From: Rhabdornis inornatus
Lineage: Eukaryota > Chordata > Aves > Passeriformes > Rhabdornithidae
Reading direction: 5' to 3'
DNA length: 64,000 nt
NCBI GenBank assembly: GCA_013397075.1
Contig: VWZS01009922.1
Coordinates: 2,323,496 to 2,387,495, forward strand
This document shows positions 12,301 through 22,332 of the stretch, in pieces. Each line of letters begins with the position of its first letter. Positions within the stretch are counted from its first letter, which is position 1. The notes below the pieces were generated by a model. That model saw only the letters and a program-made list of their open reading frames with translations, had not been told where the DNA came from and did not search any database. Position numbers and translations under genes: made by a program.

Positions 12301-15300
12301 CTGTATAGAGAAAACAGACTGAAAAAGCTTTGCCAGCAAACGATCAAACAAGGCATTTGTGAAGAGAATGCCATTGCTCTTCTTTCTGCTGCTGTCAAGT
12401 ACGAAGCTCAGGTAAGAACTCTTCAGGTAAACAGTTGTTTTCTGAGAAATGAAGCTGCCTAATGTAAATATGGCTCTATTTAACTGATGAGGCATGATTA
12501 CTGTAATTTCCCTTTCTGGCTTAACAAATGTTTGTTTTCCCATTTTTAAGCTGTAAAATAAAAACTAAAAAAAACCCAGTTTAGTGTTTTCTTCCTGCCC
12601 TTTTTGGCTTGCCCCTGTGAGTCAGGGTTCTTAATCTGCTTCCTTCCTTGTCATGTGGCATGGCAGGGCATGGCATGCAAATTTCTCACTGCCATTTACA
12701 TCTCTGCCTTTGGATTTTGCCCTTTCACTCCCCGAGTTCTCCACCTTATCATTTTGTCTGACAGTGTCTGGTACAGTCATTCTGGTGCTGACTTTTACAG
12801 GCAGTGGGAGAAGTTACCTGTAAAGTCCCTGCATATTTACACTTGTGCTTTTGTAAAAAAATCCACTTTTGCAGTACTGTTTACAATGAGTTATGCTGAC
12901 ATACAACGAATTACCTATTACTAATACTCCCCCCATATCCTGTCATCTGGTCTGCCCTTGGTTCTGGAATGAGTCACTAGCACTCAACCTGTTATCCATG
13001 CTTTTTTGGTAAACAAGTACTTTCAAAGATATCTTCCTTTTCTCATCTTCTTAGTGCTATGATGATTGTGGAAATAACTGTGGTGGGTTTTATTATTCAA
13101 AAAGTCTGCTTGTGTATTTTAGATGTAGGGGACATTGCTATAAATACCTTTCAGGTATAGGAGGCAAGTAGAAAGAAGAGACTGAAACAAACACCGAGTT
13201 AAAAATGTTGCAGCAGTCAGTGCTGTATGGAGACAGCAAACTACAGGAGATAAATTTGGGTAGGAGTTGCAAAGAGGAGGCTGGATGTCAGTGAGTTTGG
13301 TGCATCAAAAGGGGATAACAAGAGGTTAGTAGATGGTAAGATCACAACCTGCCAGTTACAAGGTATTTGTACCCCAGGTATCAGAAACAGAGGGCATGTA
13401 TGGCTGGGGCAAAGAGGAGTTGTGCTTTCAGTGTAAAGCTGGGCTGGTACAAACTCAGTGTAGCAGGGAAAACTCTACAGGGAGGCATGAACCAATGGTT
13501 TGGTTCTCTTAACAGCAGATTTTTCATTAAAATTTTAATCTGTATTTTCTCCTCTTATAAGATTTTCAACATTTTTTAATATCTTCAAAGCAGAAGTATT
13601 TGGTTGGTCTGTATCAGGTGGAGTAGTTAAAGAGTAGTTAAAGATACATTTAAGTGTGTTGTGATGTAGTAAAACTAGCCTGGACAAAGTACCAGAGTTC
13701 ATAACACTTGAGACACAATAAAAGGGATTGGCTGGATAACTAAATACATGTTATCCTCCTCTTCCTTCTATGATTCAGTGTTCAAAACATGTAACAGTTT
13801 AACACTGTTGTCAGATCATACAGTTCCCCTGCCCTGGCTGCAGCATGTGCCAAACTCAGGAATGTATTGTTGCCCTCCTCCCAACACCCACAGCTCAGAA
13901 AGGGATGGAAATACAGCAAAGACTTCTTTATCAAAGACATGGGGGTACCCTCTGTCTAAGGAATTGGGGAATAAACCAGGATCTTCTAGTGTACTACCTT
14001 AATATAGTAACTCCTGGTTTGAGAACCATGTGCAGTGTGTCAGGACTTCAGTAGAAAACTGCCAAAAGAAGGATTATGAAAGAGGCCTCATATTTTGGAA
14101 GTTTGAAAAGATAGAATTAATTTTTTTTTTTTTGCTAAATGTGAGCATTGCAAGTGAATGATTATAGTGGTGTGTGACATGCCATTCACATTGCAAATTA
14201 AATGAAGACTGACTTGATTACTGTATGCATCTGTTGGGATTTAAGATGTGTGAAAATAATTTCTCTTATTCTCAGAAAACACAAAGAGTTTCTGCTACAG
14301 GCTATTTTAAAGCATATTTTTTCATATACAGTGTAGCAAATTTTAAACTAATCATCTTCTATAAAACTGAATAAAAAAGACAGTATTTTTTTAAACTGTA
14401 AAATGAGTGACCAGGATTCTCTGTAATCTATGGTCCTCTTCATACCAGCACCAGAAAAATTAGCTGCTGATAATTTTAACTAGAATAAAAGTTCACACAT
14501 TGACTGTAAAGCAGCTCAGGTTTTGACAGTACCATTTCAGAAGTCTGCTGGAACTAAAGCTGTCACTGTCTTTGATTGTCTACGTTTTTTATTTCCTCTG
14601 GTTTTTTGCTTCTTCTATTCTCATTCCTTTTCTACTTTCCCAGTAGTTGTTGTTGATGAGAGATACTTGCTATACTATATGTTTTCTTTTAAGGATGTTT
14701 TGTGCTTCAGTTTACTCTTTAGTTATATCTTGAAACACAGAATCTAAAGAGAAGTTTTCCAAAAGGAAATGCACAGGTAGTCTGCTGAATATCTTTCTGC
14801 TATTGATTGCAGGCTGCAATGTTTCTGTAGTTAATACAGAATCAAATTGGCATGGGTTACTCTTTTTGCTATAACCCCCGAAGTGTTTATAGCTTATGGA
14901 TAAATTCTGACTTCCTTGCTGCTGGCTCCAGCTCTGGCTGTAGAAGGTAATTAATTTTTCTTCACAGCAAGTTGTTGAATAGGTCCCAACTAAAGGAGAC
15001 TGAGCCAGTGCATGGAGAGAAGGATTGCCACTGTTGTGAGGAGTTTGATTGGGAAGAATTTGCTGCATGCAGTCCTGGTTGTATGGCTTGAGGTCTTGTA
15101 CCCATCCTGTGCTGAACAGCTGAGCATCCTCTTACAGCGAGACCAGGACAAGACAGAACCTTTTGTGCTATCTGGGAATCCCGTTAGACAGAGGGATACA
15201 ATTCCTAGGTTTGCCATGAAAGACACATGTATCCTAACATGCAGTTTGTGTTCAGCAAGCATCATCACATTTTTCATATTTTGCTTTTATTTCCAGCATG

Positions 15301-15845
15301 ACTAGCATATCTGCTGTTTTTCACAGGACCACTACTGAATGCAGTGCAGGGAGGACAAGAAAGGAGTTATTGATGCTCTAGTAGTTCTGTTTGGGGCAAT
15401 TTGATGGTTTCACCTGTTGGTAACTTTTCTAATGAATGTGTAGTAAATTCTAGTAAATCTGATGAAGTTCTAGAGTTGATTTAGGTGGCTACTCCTGTTT
15501 TCTCAAAGTGGGTTAATTGAATAGTTTGTATGAGCAAATTTCATCCTATCATCTGTGATCTCATCAAAAGGATCAGAGAAGGGACTGATAATGGGAACAG
15601 TCTGGTATATTCTCTGATAATTAAATGAGCAATTTGAAACAAAATAATAATGTTGATAATTTTATCAGTCATTCATATTACAAATTACTGAAATTTGTTT
15701 CTAGGACTTGGAAGAATTTTGCTTCAGGTTTTGCATAAACCATTTGACTGTTGTTACACAAACTCAAGGCTTTGCAGACATGGACCATGACCTCCTGAAA
15801 AACTTCATTAGCAAAGCCAGCAGAGTGGGAGCATTCCGAAATTGA
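169..15845 (+). CDS. RCBTB2: RCBTB2 (RCC1 and BTB domain-containing protein 2), 3' part of gene, 8 exons
   Basis: Seen: exons 169-327, 1279-1386, 3503-3645, 5386-5576, 8467-8593, 11528-11664, 12281-12411 and 15705-15845 all have AG/GT borders. They join without a frame break to 378 residues and a TGA. Residues 1 to about 195 carry RCC1-type propeller repeats with recurring W-G-x-N-x-x-G-Q-x-G motifs. Residues about 218-330 form a BTB/POZ domain, and the rest is a BACK-like helical tail ending GAFRN. Known: vertebrate RCBTB2 is about 550 residues, so roughly 170 N-terminal residues lie upstream of the window. The family is thought to act in protein-protein interaction, possibly as a cullin-3 adaptor; its exact role is poorly defined. 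RCBTB2 is preferred over the paralogue RCBTB1 because of the EPDDHLTVA junction, the C-terminal sequence and the adjacent RB1. RB1 converges on it from the - strand. Confidence 0.97.
328..1278 (+). other. RCBTB2: RCBTB2 intron
   Basis: A 951-bp AT-rich intron with GTAAGA donor and TTTCAAG acceptor. I see no gene or recognisable repeat in it. Confidence 0.9.
1279..1386 (+). CDS. RCBTB2: RCBTB2 coding exon, RCC1 repeat
   Basis: Thirty-six codons in phase 0, from V-Y-V-W-G-Y-N-G-N-G-Q-L-G to R-V-Q-R, with donor CGG|GTACGT. This RCC1 blade segment continues into the next exon. Third-position GC is about 81% (29 of 36), far above the exons on either side. Confidence 0.96.
1387..3502 (+). other. 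RCBTB2: RCBTB2 intron with a CR1 fragment
   Basis: A 2.1-kb intron with GTACGT donor and TTCCTTACAG acceptor. Apart from the CR1 remnant at about 2885-3030 it is AT-rich unique sequence with no supported gene. Confidence 0.88.
2885..3030 (-). mobile_element. CR1 LINE 3'-end fragment
   Basis: It starts with AGAATCACAGAAGG, the reverse complement of the CR1 terminal ATTCTRTG repeat. It continues with the familiar CCATGGACAGGGACACC, GCTCAGAGCCCC and CCAGGGATGGG blocks. Internal substitutions show an old, 5'-truncated copy lying antisense to RCBTB2. Confidence 0.85.
3503..3645 (+). CDS. RCBTB2: RCBTB2 coding exon, RCC1 repeat
   Basis: Forty-seven codons plus two bases (phase 0 in, 2 out), from V-A-C-G-Y-A-H-T-L to V-D-K-D-R, where the final Arg codon is split AG|A. 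It carries the Y-A-W-G-A-N-S-Y-G-Q-L-G-T-G repeat core. Third-position GC is about 36%. Confidence 0.96.
3646..5385 (+). other. RCBTB2: RCBTB2 intron
   Basis: A 1.7-kb intron with GTAATA donor and AAACTCAG acceptor. It holds a short AAGT microsatellite-like run near 4845-4864. I see no gene. Confidence 0.88.
5386..5576 (+). CDS. RCBTB2: RCBTB2 coding exon, last RCC1 repeat and linker
   Basis: It begins with the last base of a split Arg codon and ends with the first base of a split Glu codon (A+63 codons+G). It runs from V-I-E-I-A-A-C-H to W-R-L-L-S-V and includes a V-F-M-W-G-Q repeat core. It is strikingly GC-rich at third positions, about 83% (52 of 63). The donor is GTAG|GTGAGC. Confidence 0.96.
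5577..8466 (+). other. RCBTB2: RCBTB2 intron with keto-rich tract
   Basis: A 2.9-kb intron with GTGAGC donor and TTATTCTAG acceptor. Its main structured feature is the T/G-only-like tract at 6183-6366. No coding or RNA gene is supported. Confidence 0.87.
6183..6366 (+). repeat. T/G-rich low-complexity tract
   Basis: About 180 bases composed almost only of T and G on the + strand, with many GTTT, GGTTTT and GGGGTTTT units and a GGGGGGTTTGGGG stretch. The open frames across it are composition artefacts. The several G-runs give it some G-quadruplex potential in the sense RNA. Confidence 0.8.
8467..8593 (+). CDS. RCBTB2: RCBTB2 coding exon, start of BTB domain
   Basis: It starts with the two bases completing Glu and ends with AG of a split Arg codon (41 full codons). 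It runs from P-D-D-H-L-T-V-A to V-H-K-V-L-L-K-I-R. The T-A-D-L-K-F-L-V-D-G-K-Y-I-H-V-H-K segment is the characteristic first strand/helix of BTB/POZ folds. Confidence 0.97.
8594..11527 (+). other. RCBTB2: RCBTB2 intron
   Basis: A 2.9-kb intron with GTAAGG donor and GTTTTGTAG acceptor. It contains a moderately GC-rich patch at about 10000-10400 with a consensus AP-1 heptamer TGAGTCA at 10219-10225. No gene is recognised, and the short ORFs here show no family similarity. Confidence 0.86.
11528..11664 (+). CDS. RCBTB2: RCBTB2 coding exon, BTB domain core
   Basis: G+45 codons+G. It runs from C-E-H-F-R-S-I-L to L-P-P-E-D-A-I and includes F-S-Y-P-V-Y-R-A-F-L-E-Y-L-Y-T-D, the conserved BTB core helix. 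The acceptor is TTTGTAG and the donor is ATAG|GTATTT. Third-position GC is about 31%. Confidence 0.97.
11665..12280 (+). other. RCBTB2: RCBTB2 intron
   Basis: A 616-bp AT-rich intron with GTATTT donor and ATTTTCACAG acceptor. Nothing else is recognised in it. Confidence 0.9.
12281..12411 (+). CDS. RCBTB2: RCBTB2 coding exon, BTB end / BACK-like start
   Basis: Two bases completing Gly, then 43 codons ending in phase 0. It runs from L-L-D-L-A-T-L-Y-R-E-N to A-A-V-K-Y-E-A-Q, with donor CAG|GTAAGA. The C-Q-Q-T-I-K-Q-G-I-C-E-E-N-A segment is typical of RCBTB proteins between the BTB and BACK-like parts. Confidence 0.97.
12412..15704 (+). other. RCBTB2: RCBTB2 last intron
   Basis: A 3.3-kb intron with GTAAGA donor and GTTTCTAG acceptor. 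It has a 13-T run at 14121-14133 and otherwise unique AT-rich sequence. ORFs up to 118 codons occur on both strands without recognisable family features. Confidence 0.87.
15705..15845 (+). CDS. RCBTB2: RCBTB2 terminal coding exon
   Basis: Forty-six codons and TGA at 15843-15845. It runs from D-L-E-E-F-C-F-R-F-C-I-N-H-L-T to A-S-R-V-G-A-F-R-N. The ending corresponds to the near-invariant C-terminus of vertebrate RCBTB2, so the reading frame is intact to the natural stop. Confidence 0.98.
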   Translation, partial: DLEEFCFRFCINHLTVVTQTQGFADMDHDLLKNFISKASRVGAFRN

Positions 15846-18800
15846 GGTCTGACTACTATCAAGCTGAAGAACACATCCTCTTCCCTTCTGGAAATACTTT
15901 TCCTTTGGAGAACTTCTCCATGGTCAGAATGTGCAATGGTTTGAAAGGAAAGTCTTGGTGTCCATCAGCTTAGGGAGTGTGTAGAAGTCCACTAACATGT
16001 AGGCTTTGTTGTCAGGATGGCTGCAGTGTAGATGTGTGGTGATTGTTCATTGCCAACAGCCAGAATTTAACACAAAAAATCTGATGTAATAACTACCCCT
16101 TCCCACTCAAAGTCAAGCAAACTAAGCTTCTCATTATCTAGTCTGTCTAATTTTTTTTTTTAACAGTCTGTGTTTGGATTTTATGGGACAGTGAGATGTT
16201 TGCTGCTAAAACTTTCACAGTGTACTTTTGTCTCAAAACTCAGTTAATATGCCATAGTGGGCTTCTTTTTATAATCCAGTGAAGATATAAACTTGTTTTT
16301 CTGGACATATGGAAAAATAACATAAGTTCTTTAGGATGAGAGGCTTTCTGATTTGTAGGAGGGTATGTCTCACTTGGTGTTTATTTTTGAGGAGCTTTAG
16401 CAGGATATTACGGTTCTGAGTTCCCAGCTCATCTCATTATTTAGCCAGAATAAAAAGGATCTCCCTTTCCATTACACTGGGCATGGTCCCTGGCACCCCA
16501 ATGGAAGCACCCACCAACTATGGATGTGAATTGTCATGCTGTGAGTTTTACTGCTAAGAAAACCACCTAGTTACAAACCCAAACAAGATGTCAAGAAAAG
16601 GAAGTTCCTCTTGAGGCTTATTTATTCCTGTGTTACTGTCTCTCCTCAGACAGATCAACTTCAGAGAAACGGAAAAAAAATGTGATTTTGAAGTGGTAAC
16701 TTCAAATTAATTAAAATGTACGAGTGAACTGACACTATATTTCAGATGGTGATAAAGATATCTTGTCCAAATGTGACATTTCAGGTCCTCCTGTGGTCAG
16801 AGCAGAAGAGGTGAAACCACAACACTTTCCTTTCAGGGCTGTTCGGGAGAGGAGCTGCCCTCTGGACACGCCTCTCTCCCAGCACTGATCACCCGTGGCT
16901 AAGGTAGAGTAGATGCTTCATTCCTAGCTGGCTGAAGTGAGTTAAGGTGAGGAGCCCACCCAGTGCTGCACAGAGGAAGGTTTGCCCCATTACAGAAGAT
17001 GTGGAGCTCATGGAGCATTTACTTGAATTTTCTAACAGGTAACTGTGAATTAACCATGAGAATTTTAAGATTTTGACTGAGTGAAATGACTTCAAGTGCC
17101 TTTTGCAGTATTTTACGATTAGGGAGGACAAAAAGCTGGATGATGAGGCTCAGGACACCAATATAATTATATAACAGTAGTCATGCAGCCTTCCTGCAGG
17201 TCCCTGCTGTGCCACAGCATCCTTAATGATCTTTTCTAATCCTTAGATGTGGTTTCTAAGAACTTAATTCCCTTAAATTATCACATTCTCATGTCTAAGG
17301 TGGAAAAATCTGTTCTTTACTATATTGGAGGCTCATTTCTCAAACAATCCTGTTCTTTGAGGAAGAGTAGGAGGGAGAAGAGCAGCACATATTCTGAAAA
17401 GGAGTAGTGAGTAGTACCCTCTTCACCTCAGGCCCTGTGGGTGTGGTGAAGAAAGGTGAAGAACGCAGGTAGCAGAATTTACTTAGGAAGAGGGTGATGA
17501 GCAAGTATTTTAGAAAATGCTGTGGTAAGTATTTACTTGTGTTGGAGATACTTGCCTCAGATTCTCACTAGAAAGATATTGGATCATCTACTGTTAACAA
17601 GCACATTCTGCCACCCCCTCAGCAATGAGTACAACTTCCTCCAGCAGCGTTAAGTCCATTCTTAGCAGCTGTGTCAGTGTTTTGTATTCAAACAGAAGTG
17701 GTCAAAACCTTTCCAATACATAATGCAGATTCATCAGAAACACATCTTTGCTGGGGGAGGAGATCAGTGCTGAGAAGCACTTGACACTAGCACACAGGCA
17801 GAGGTTACTGCAGACTGAAAGAGTTTCATGGTAGGGCACAACTTTACTGCCAATCCTGTGTGCTCTAGCCCAGCACTGATCATACCAAAGCATGGACACA
17901 AGGGATTCTATGTAAACCAAGGCTGCTTATCCCTGTTAAGCCTAAGATGCCAGATTTGCCTGCCAGCACTTCCTTAAGGGTAGCAGTGCACAGAGTGAGG
18001 GTGTACAACCACATCCCAGCCTTGGGCCAACAGCTGGCACCAGCCCCTGTTCCACCTGCCCCAGAGCATCACACTGGCACACATCCTGTCTCACTGGGAA
18101 ATGGAACCAGCTGGGCACCTCCACCCCTAGTACTGGCTTGTCAGTGGTCACTCCAGCTTTCCTAATGTGTGTATTATGAAAAATCTCTCCACATGTTTCT
18201 GTTGTTTTACTCAGAAGAATCAAAAAACTATAAATGTGAAATGATGAGGGGTTTTTGACTCAACATCTGATCAGAAGCTTTCTCTGGCTCTCTGGGGACA
18301 CTCCTGCATGGAATGATAGCACTGGAGAGGGACACCACTGTCCTCCATTAGCTCAAGTTCATAACAAAGTAGTTCAGCAGAGATTAGAGCTGAAATGGCA
18401 TGCTGCTTGCAACAAGACATTTTTGGCTTAATAGAACCAAGTGTGTTTTTTTTTCCGATTTACTTCCTTCCTGCTCGTTATTTCCAACCAACCATACATA
18501 TTAAAGCCAACTTGCAATTTCAGAATAATTGACAAAGCCTGTAATTTTGAGAAAAAGCATCTCTGGACTGAAGGAGGGTGATTCTAAAGATCCAATGTGT
18601 CAGCATTGGCTTTTATTCCCTATCATCTGACCTGGATGTGATAGTGTTACATTCATAGAAACATTTATTTATTTAATTTGTTAATTTTCGTTGCATGTGT
18701 TCAGAAAAAAACACTCTTACTGGCTTAGGTGGTTAAATGTGGGTGCATGGATGTAAATATGCTTGAAACCCAAACATGGGAAATTTCAGAAGAAATTAGG

Positions 18801-19303
18801 GATGCGTTTTACTGTTGAGAAATAGTCTGCAACAACCTTGTGTTTGTGGATCTTACAGGTCAAATACTTTAATAAAGTATTGTTCTGTTTTAGGATACCA
18901 CAGACAAAAGGTATTTATTAAAAAGCAAAAATCTGGTCAAGCAAAAACTGTGTCTGGGGTTTAAATAAAGAACAATGTTCTACTTTCCAGAAAGGAGTCT
19001 GAAAAGAAAAAGAAAATACAGGGGTAGGGTCATTTGAAGGTTCTCCTAAATTACTGAAGCTAAAAGCCAGCACTGCATTGTCATCTAGTACCTAGCTGTA
19101 GAGTTTTGTTACAATGCTTGGTAGCTATGTAAACTGCTGTTTTTATATGACCCCAACACTTTCCATAGGCTTTCCTTGTAAAACAAAGCATTTATTTGCC
19201 CCAATAGAGGCAGGATTCATTGGCCACTACCCAATGATAGAGAAAGTTTACAGCCTGAACATAAATGTTTTTTTTGTTTCTATACAAACTTGCCATTAAT
19301 AAA
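15846..19303 (+). other. RCBTB2: RCBTB2 3'UTR and downstream region (end uncertain)
   Basis: AATAAA signals lie at 16449-16454, 18871-18876, 18964-18969 and 19298-19303, with another at 19572-19577. The first would give a 3'UTR of about 0.6 kb and the later ones about 3-3.5 kb. Which is used cannot be decided from sequence alone. No coding exon is recognised in the interval. Confidence 0.45.
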
Positions 19304-20289
19304 AATGCCATAATATTTAAAACAGTTTGAGTGGGATTTTTTCCTTTCTTTTCAGTAAAAATGAAGAAAGTATGACGCTTGTAGAGTGAACTGTTTGGGG
19401 GGGAAAAAAAAGGAAACCAGATAATATTTCACAGAGCTACCTTGAGAGCTACTTGTGTTCTTCAGGAAATCACTGTCACCAGATAACACATCTGTAAGCT
19501 GGAGAATTTCTTGAAGTGTATTTCCACCTTTCAAAGAAATCAAGGCCCTGGTGACTTAATAAACTATGATTAATAAAATGGTCCTCAGAACACCGATCAT
19601 TGCTTCTTAAGCAAATGTATATTATGACCAGCTTGTACTGTGTGCCAGTATCACACAGCCATAATCTTCATTTTTTTCAAGTCATAATTTGATACAGGTG
19701 TCTTCCTGCAGCCACTCCTGTGCCTGAAAAAATGCACTTCCACATTCCCTGTGGCTGTTGTGGTACTTGTGAGGAACTTGCTGTTTAGTACAGCCCCTCT
19801 GCATGAGCACTGCCTAAGCACAAAACTCTTCACTTGCAAGTCCAAAGGCAGGGAGGAAGAAAAAAGCTCCTATGACATATAAGAACAAAGAGCATTTGGA
19901 AACGGTGGGCAGCAGGAAGAGATTAAGGTATAAAACATCAAATGGAGAGGCTGGGAGTCAGCTCATCCACCTTCAGATGGCCAAGCCAATATTCAATTCC
20001 CTTAAGCACCAATGGACAGAAACGGGGCCTTTGAGGGATGCAATTTACCTGACCTCCTCTTACACCCAGGGCTTCAGCTTTCTACAGAAATTGATGCTTG
20101 GTATTAAGCATCTAAAATGGCCATCACATTTTGTGCCCAGCTTCTGCTGTGATTCCAAATTTTCTTTTTTCCTGGAACAGTTTCAATATTCCAGGCCACT
20201 TTTAGTACAGCAAGGTCTCACTCTAAGAAAAGCACTGTCAAACAGTAAGATTTCCATATCTAAAAAAAAGCCAGTCGTTTCAATACACA
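19304..20289. other. Intergenic gap between convergent RCBTB2 and RB1
   Basis: A short AT-rich stretch between the most distal plausible polyadenylation signals of the two genes. It contains most of a 178-codon + strand ORF (19872-20408) of unknown meaning. No known gene is seen. Confidence 0.5.
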
Positions 20290-22258
20290 TTTATTTGGCT
20301 AGGTACCATATGAAATCACCTAATATAAGAAAATCATTGACTATAAATCCTTTAAAAGCTATTTTATTTATCTTGAAAGGTGAGAAACTGATTAGTTGTA
20401 TAAAATAATATTGTATATTTGATGCAAAGCCTTCAGTCTGAATAAAAAAAAATACATTGTCACAGTAAAAAAAGAATGAATCTGTTTAGATACTGGACTC
20501 TGTCTCATCCCTGTAGCCAAAGGACTGCTCTAACAGAGCTTACAGTCAGTGCACCCCAATGTTAACATATATCCTGTCTGTGAAACTGCAAAAAGTGAGA
20601 AAATAAACATAAGATACTCCGGAAAGTTCTGTGCGTTTTACAGTAAGAAAGTTGAAGCCATTTGGAGTCTAAAAAACCCCTCAATATGATTTAAAAATTA
20701 ATTTACAGTTTTTGCTGCTTGTGGAATTTTTAGTAGTTCTAGGGTTAGCTTTGACTCAGCACAAGAATGGATCTTTAAAAAGCTTCCTACTGTAAGTACT
20801 CTAGGATCAGCTAAACAATCTGTTAATAAGCTACCTGGAAGACATTGGTTTAAAACATTGGTGTCATGAAGAGCATGCTTTTCTACTGTACCTGTTCTTA
20901 ATTTAAGTAGCTGCAAAAGCTAAATTTAATTAAAATGGGTAATTTTAAAGCAAAACAATTTATTTTCTTATATTTTAATCCACTGGAAATAAAACATGTG
21001 CTTCTGTTAATTGGCTATTTTAACAAAACTTTGTTGTTGCAAGAAAAGTTCCAGTATCTGAATCAGTAACTTACAAATACAAAAGATGAAGAAAGTATTG
21101 GATGCTTTTGTTTGGGTTTTTCGCTAGTTGCAACTGTTTACAAGTTGCCCAATTAACTGCCTTTTCAGTAAAGTGAAGGCAGATGGATTTTCCCAACGTG
21201 GGTTCACCACGTTCAGGTTTTTGCAGATGCTGCAGTAAGGCCAATGGGAGATGCCCTGTGCTTTCAGAGACCAGGCTGCTCCTACCTGGAACCCAACTGG
21301 AGACACTCAGCTTCCAGCTATTTCTCAAGCTGTTTGGCTTGGCAACAATTAGGTGAAAATTTGAAGAAATCAAGAAAATTCTACATCATTAGAATTTTGA
21401 AATCTCATGTGTACCAGGTATGGTTTAGGTTTGTTGTTTGTTTTTTTGTTTTTCCTTTTAATACTTGAGATTTCCCAAGATAAGAAAGGGCACATCAATT
21501 ACTCTGCATATGGAAGGAGCTTCAGCTTCTGGAAAGATTCAATGTGGGATTCTGGGATGAATCTCTATGGGATTCATACTCCATGAAATTCAAAATGAGG
21601 GACAGTGTAACTGCCCTCCAAACTGACACTGGGGTGAGAGCGGGGGAAGCAAAAATACAAAATGCTACAAAAGTGTTGGTTTCAGTAGTAAGGCTACAAA
21701 ATGAGTTCACTTTGAATTCAGGTTGTACTCCTGAGGCAAGGCCCCTTCTCTGCAAGGCCCCCAGCTGCCATCCAGTTTAATTTAATGGGAATTTGATGTG
21801 CTAATTATGAACAGAGACAGAAATCTTTGCACTAATTGGCCCACCATTTTCAAAATTTGCAAGTAATGAAAATCTAAAAATCGAATCTAAGAAACAAAAT
21901 TAGTGCATTTCAAATCATTCTAGCTAATATTTTATCTTTAGACATAAAAAAAAAATCAATCCAACAGGAGTGAATTGGCTTAAATCAGTAATGCTGCAAC
22001 AGGAAATTCAGACACTTTCCCAGACTTCTTAAAAATCCTCAAAAATATATAAATTAAATTCAGTGGCTTAAATTGTATATATGCTACATCATGAGGCAAA
22101 GTAACATGGAAAACATTTAACAATTTTAAAAGTACAAATGCTTTCAACTAGCAGTTTGGAATAAAAAGCAACTAAAGAAGCAACTCTATTAATGAAGGCT
22201 GTAAAACAAAAACAATCTTAAGAGGGCCGGAGTGCAGCCCCTGGTCCTGAGAAGAATT
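20290..22258 (-). other. RB1: RB1 3'UTR (approximate)
   Basis: Sequence downstream of the RB1 stop on the - strand. Reverse-strand AATAAA signals (TTTATT on +) are at 20959-20964, 20363-20368 and 20290-20295. They give 3'UTRs of about 1.3 or 1.9-2.0 kb; the longer ones fit the roughly 2-kb 3'UTR I recall for mammalian RB1. The sequence is AT-rich with several ATTTA-type motifs. Confidence 0.5.
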
Positions 22259-22332
22259 TCACTTTTCTTCACTGGCTGAGGTATCATTTCCATCATTCAG
22301 CTTCTGCTTTTGCATTCTTGTTCGAGTAGATG
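22259..22332 (-). CDS. RB1: RB1 last exon (human exon 27 equivalent), coding part
   Basis: The two bases completing Thr, then S-T-R-T-R-M-Q-K-Q-K, an acidic/serine tail ending A-S-E-E-K and TGA (22261-22259 on -). The acceptor reads TTCTTGTAG. The basic stretch resembles the extreme C-terminus of RB1 in other vertebrates, while the last ten residues are divergent. Confidence 0.96.

Noticed and set aside
169..15845. Identity as RCBTB1 instead of RCBTB2
   Set aside because: The E-P-D-D-H-L-T-V-A junction, the BTB sequence, the C-terminal A-S-R-V-G-A-F-R-N and adjacency to RB1 fit RCBTB2; RCBTB1 differs at these places and lies elsewhere.
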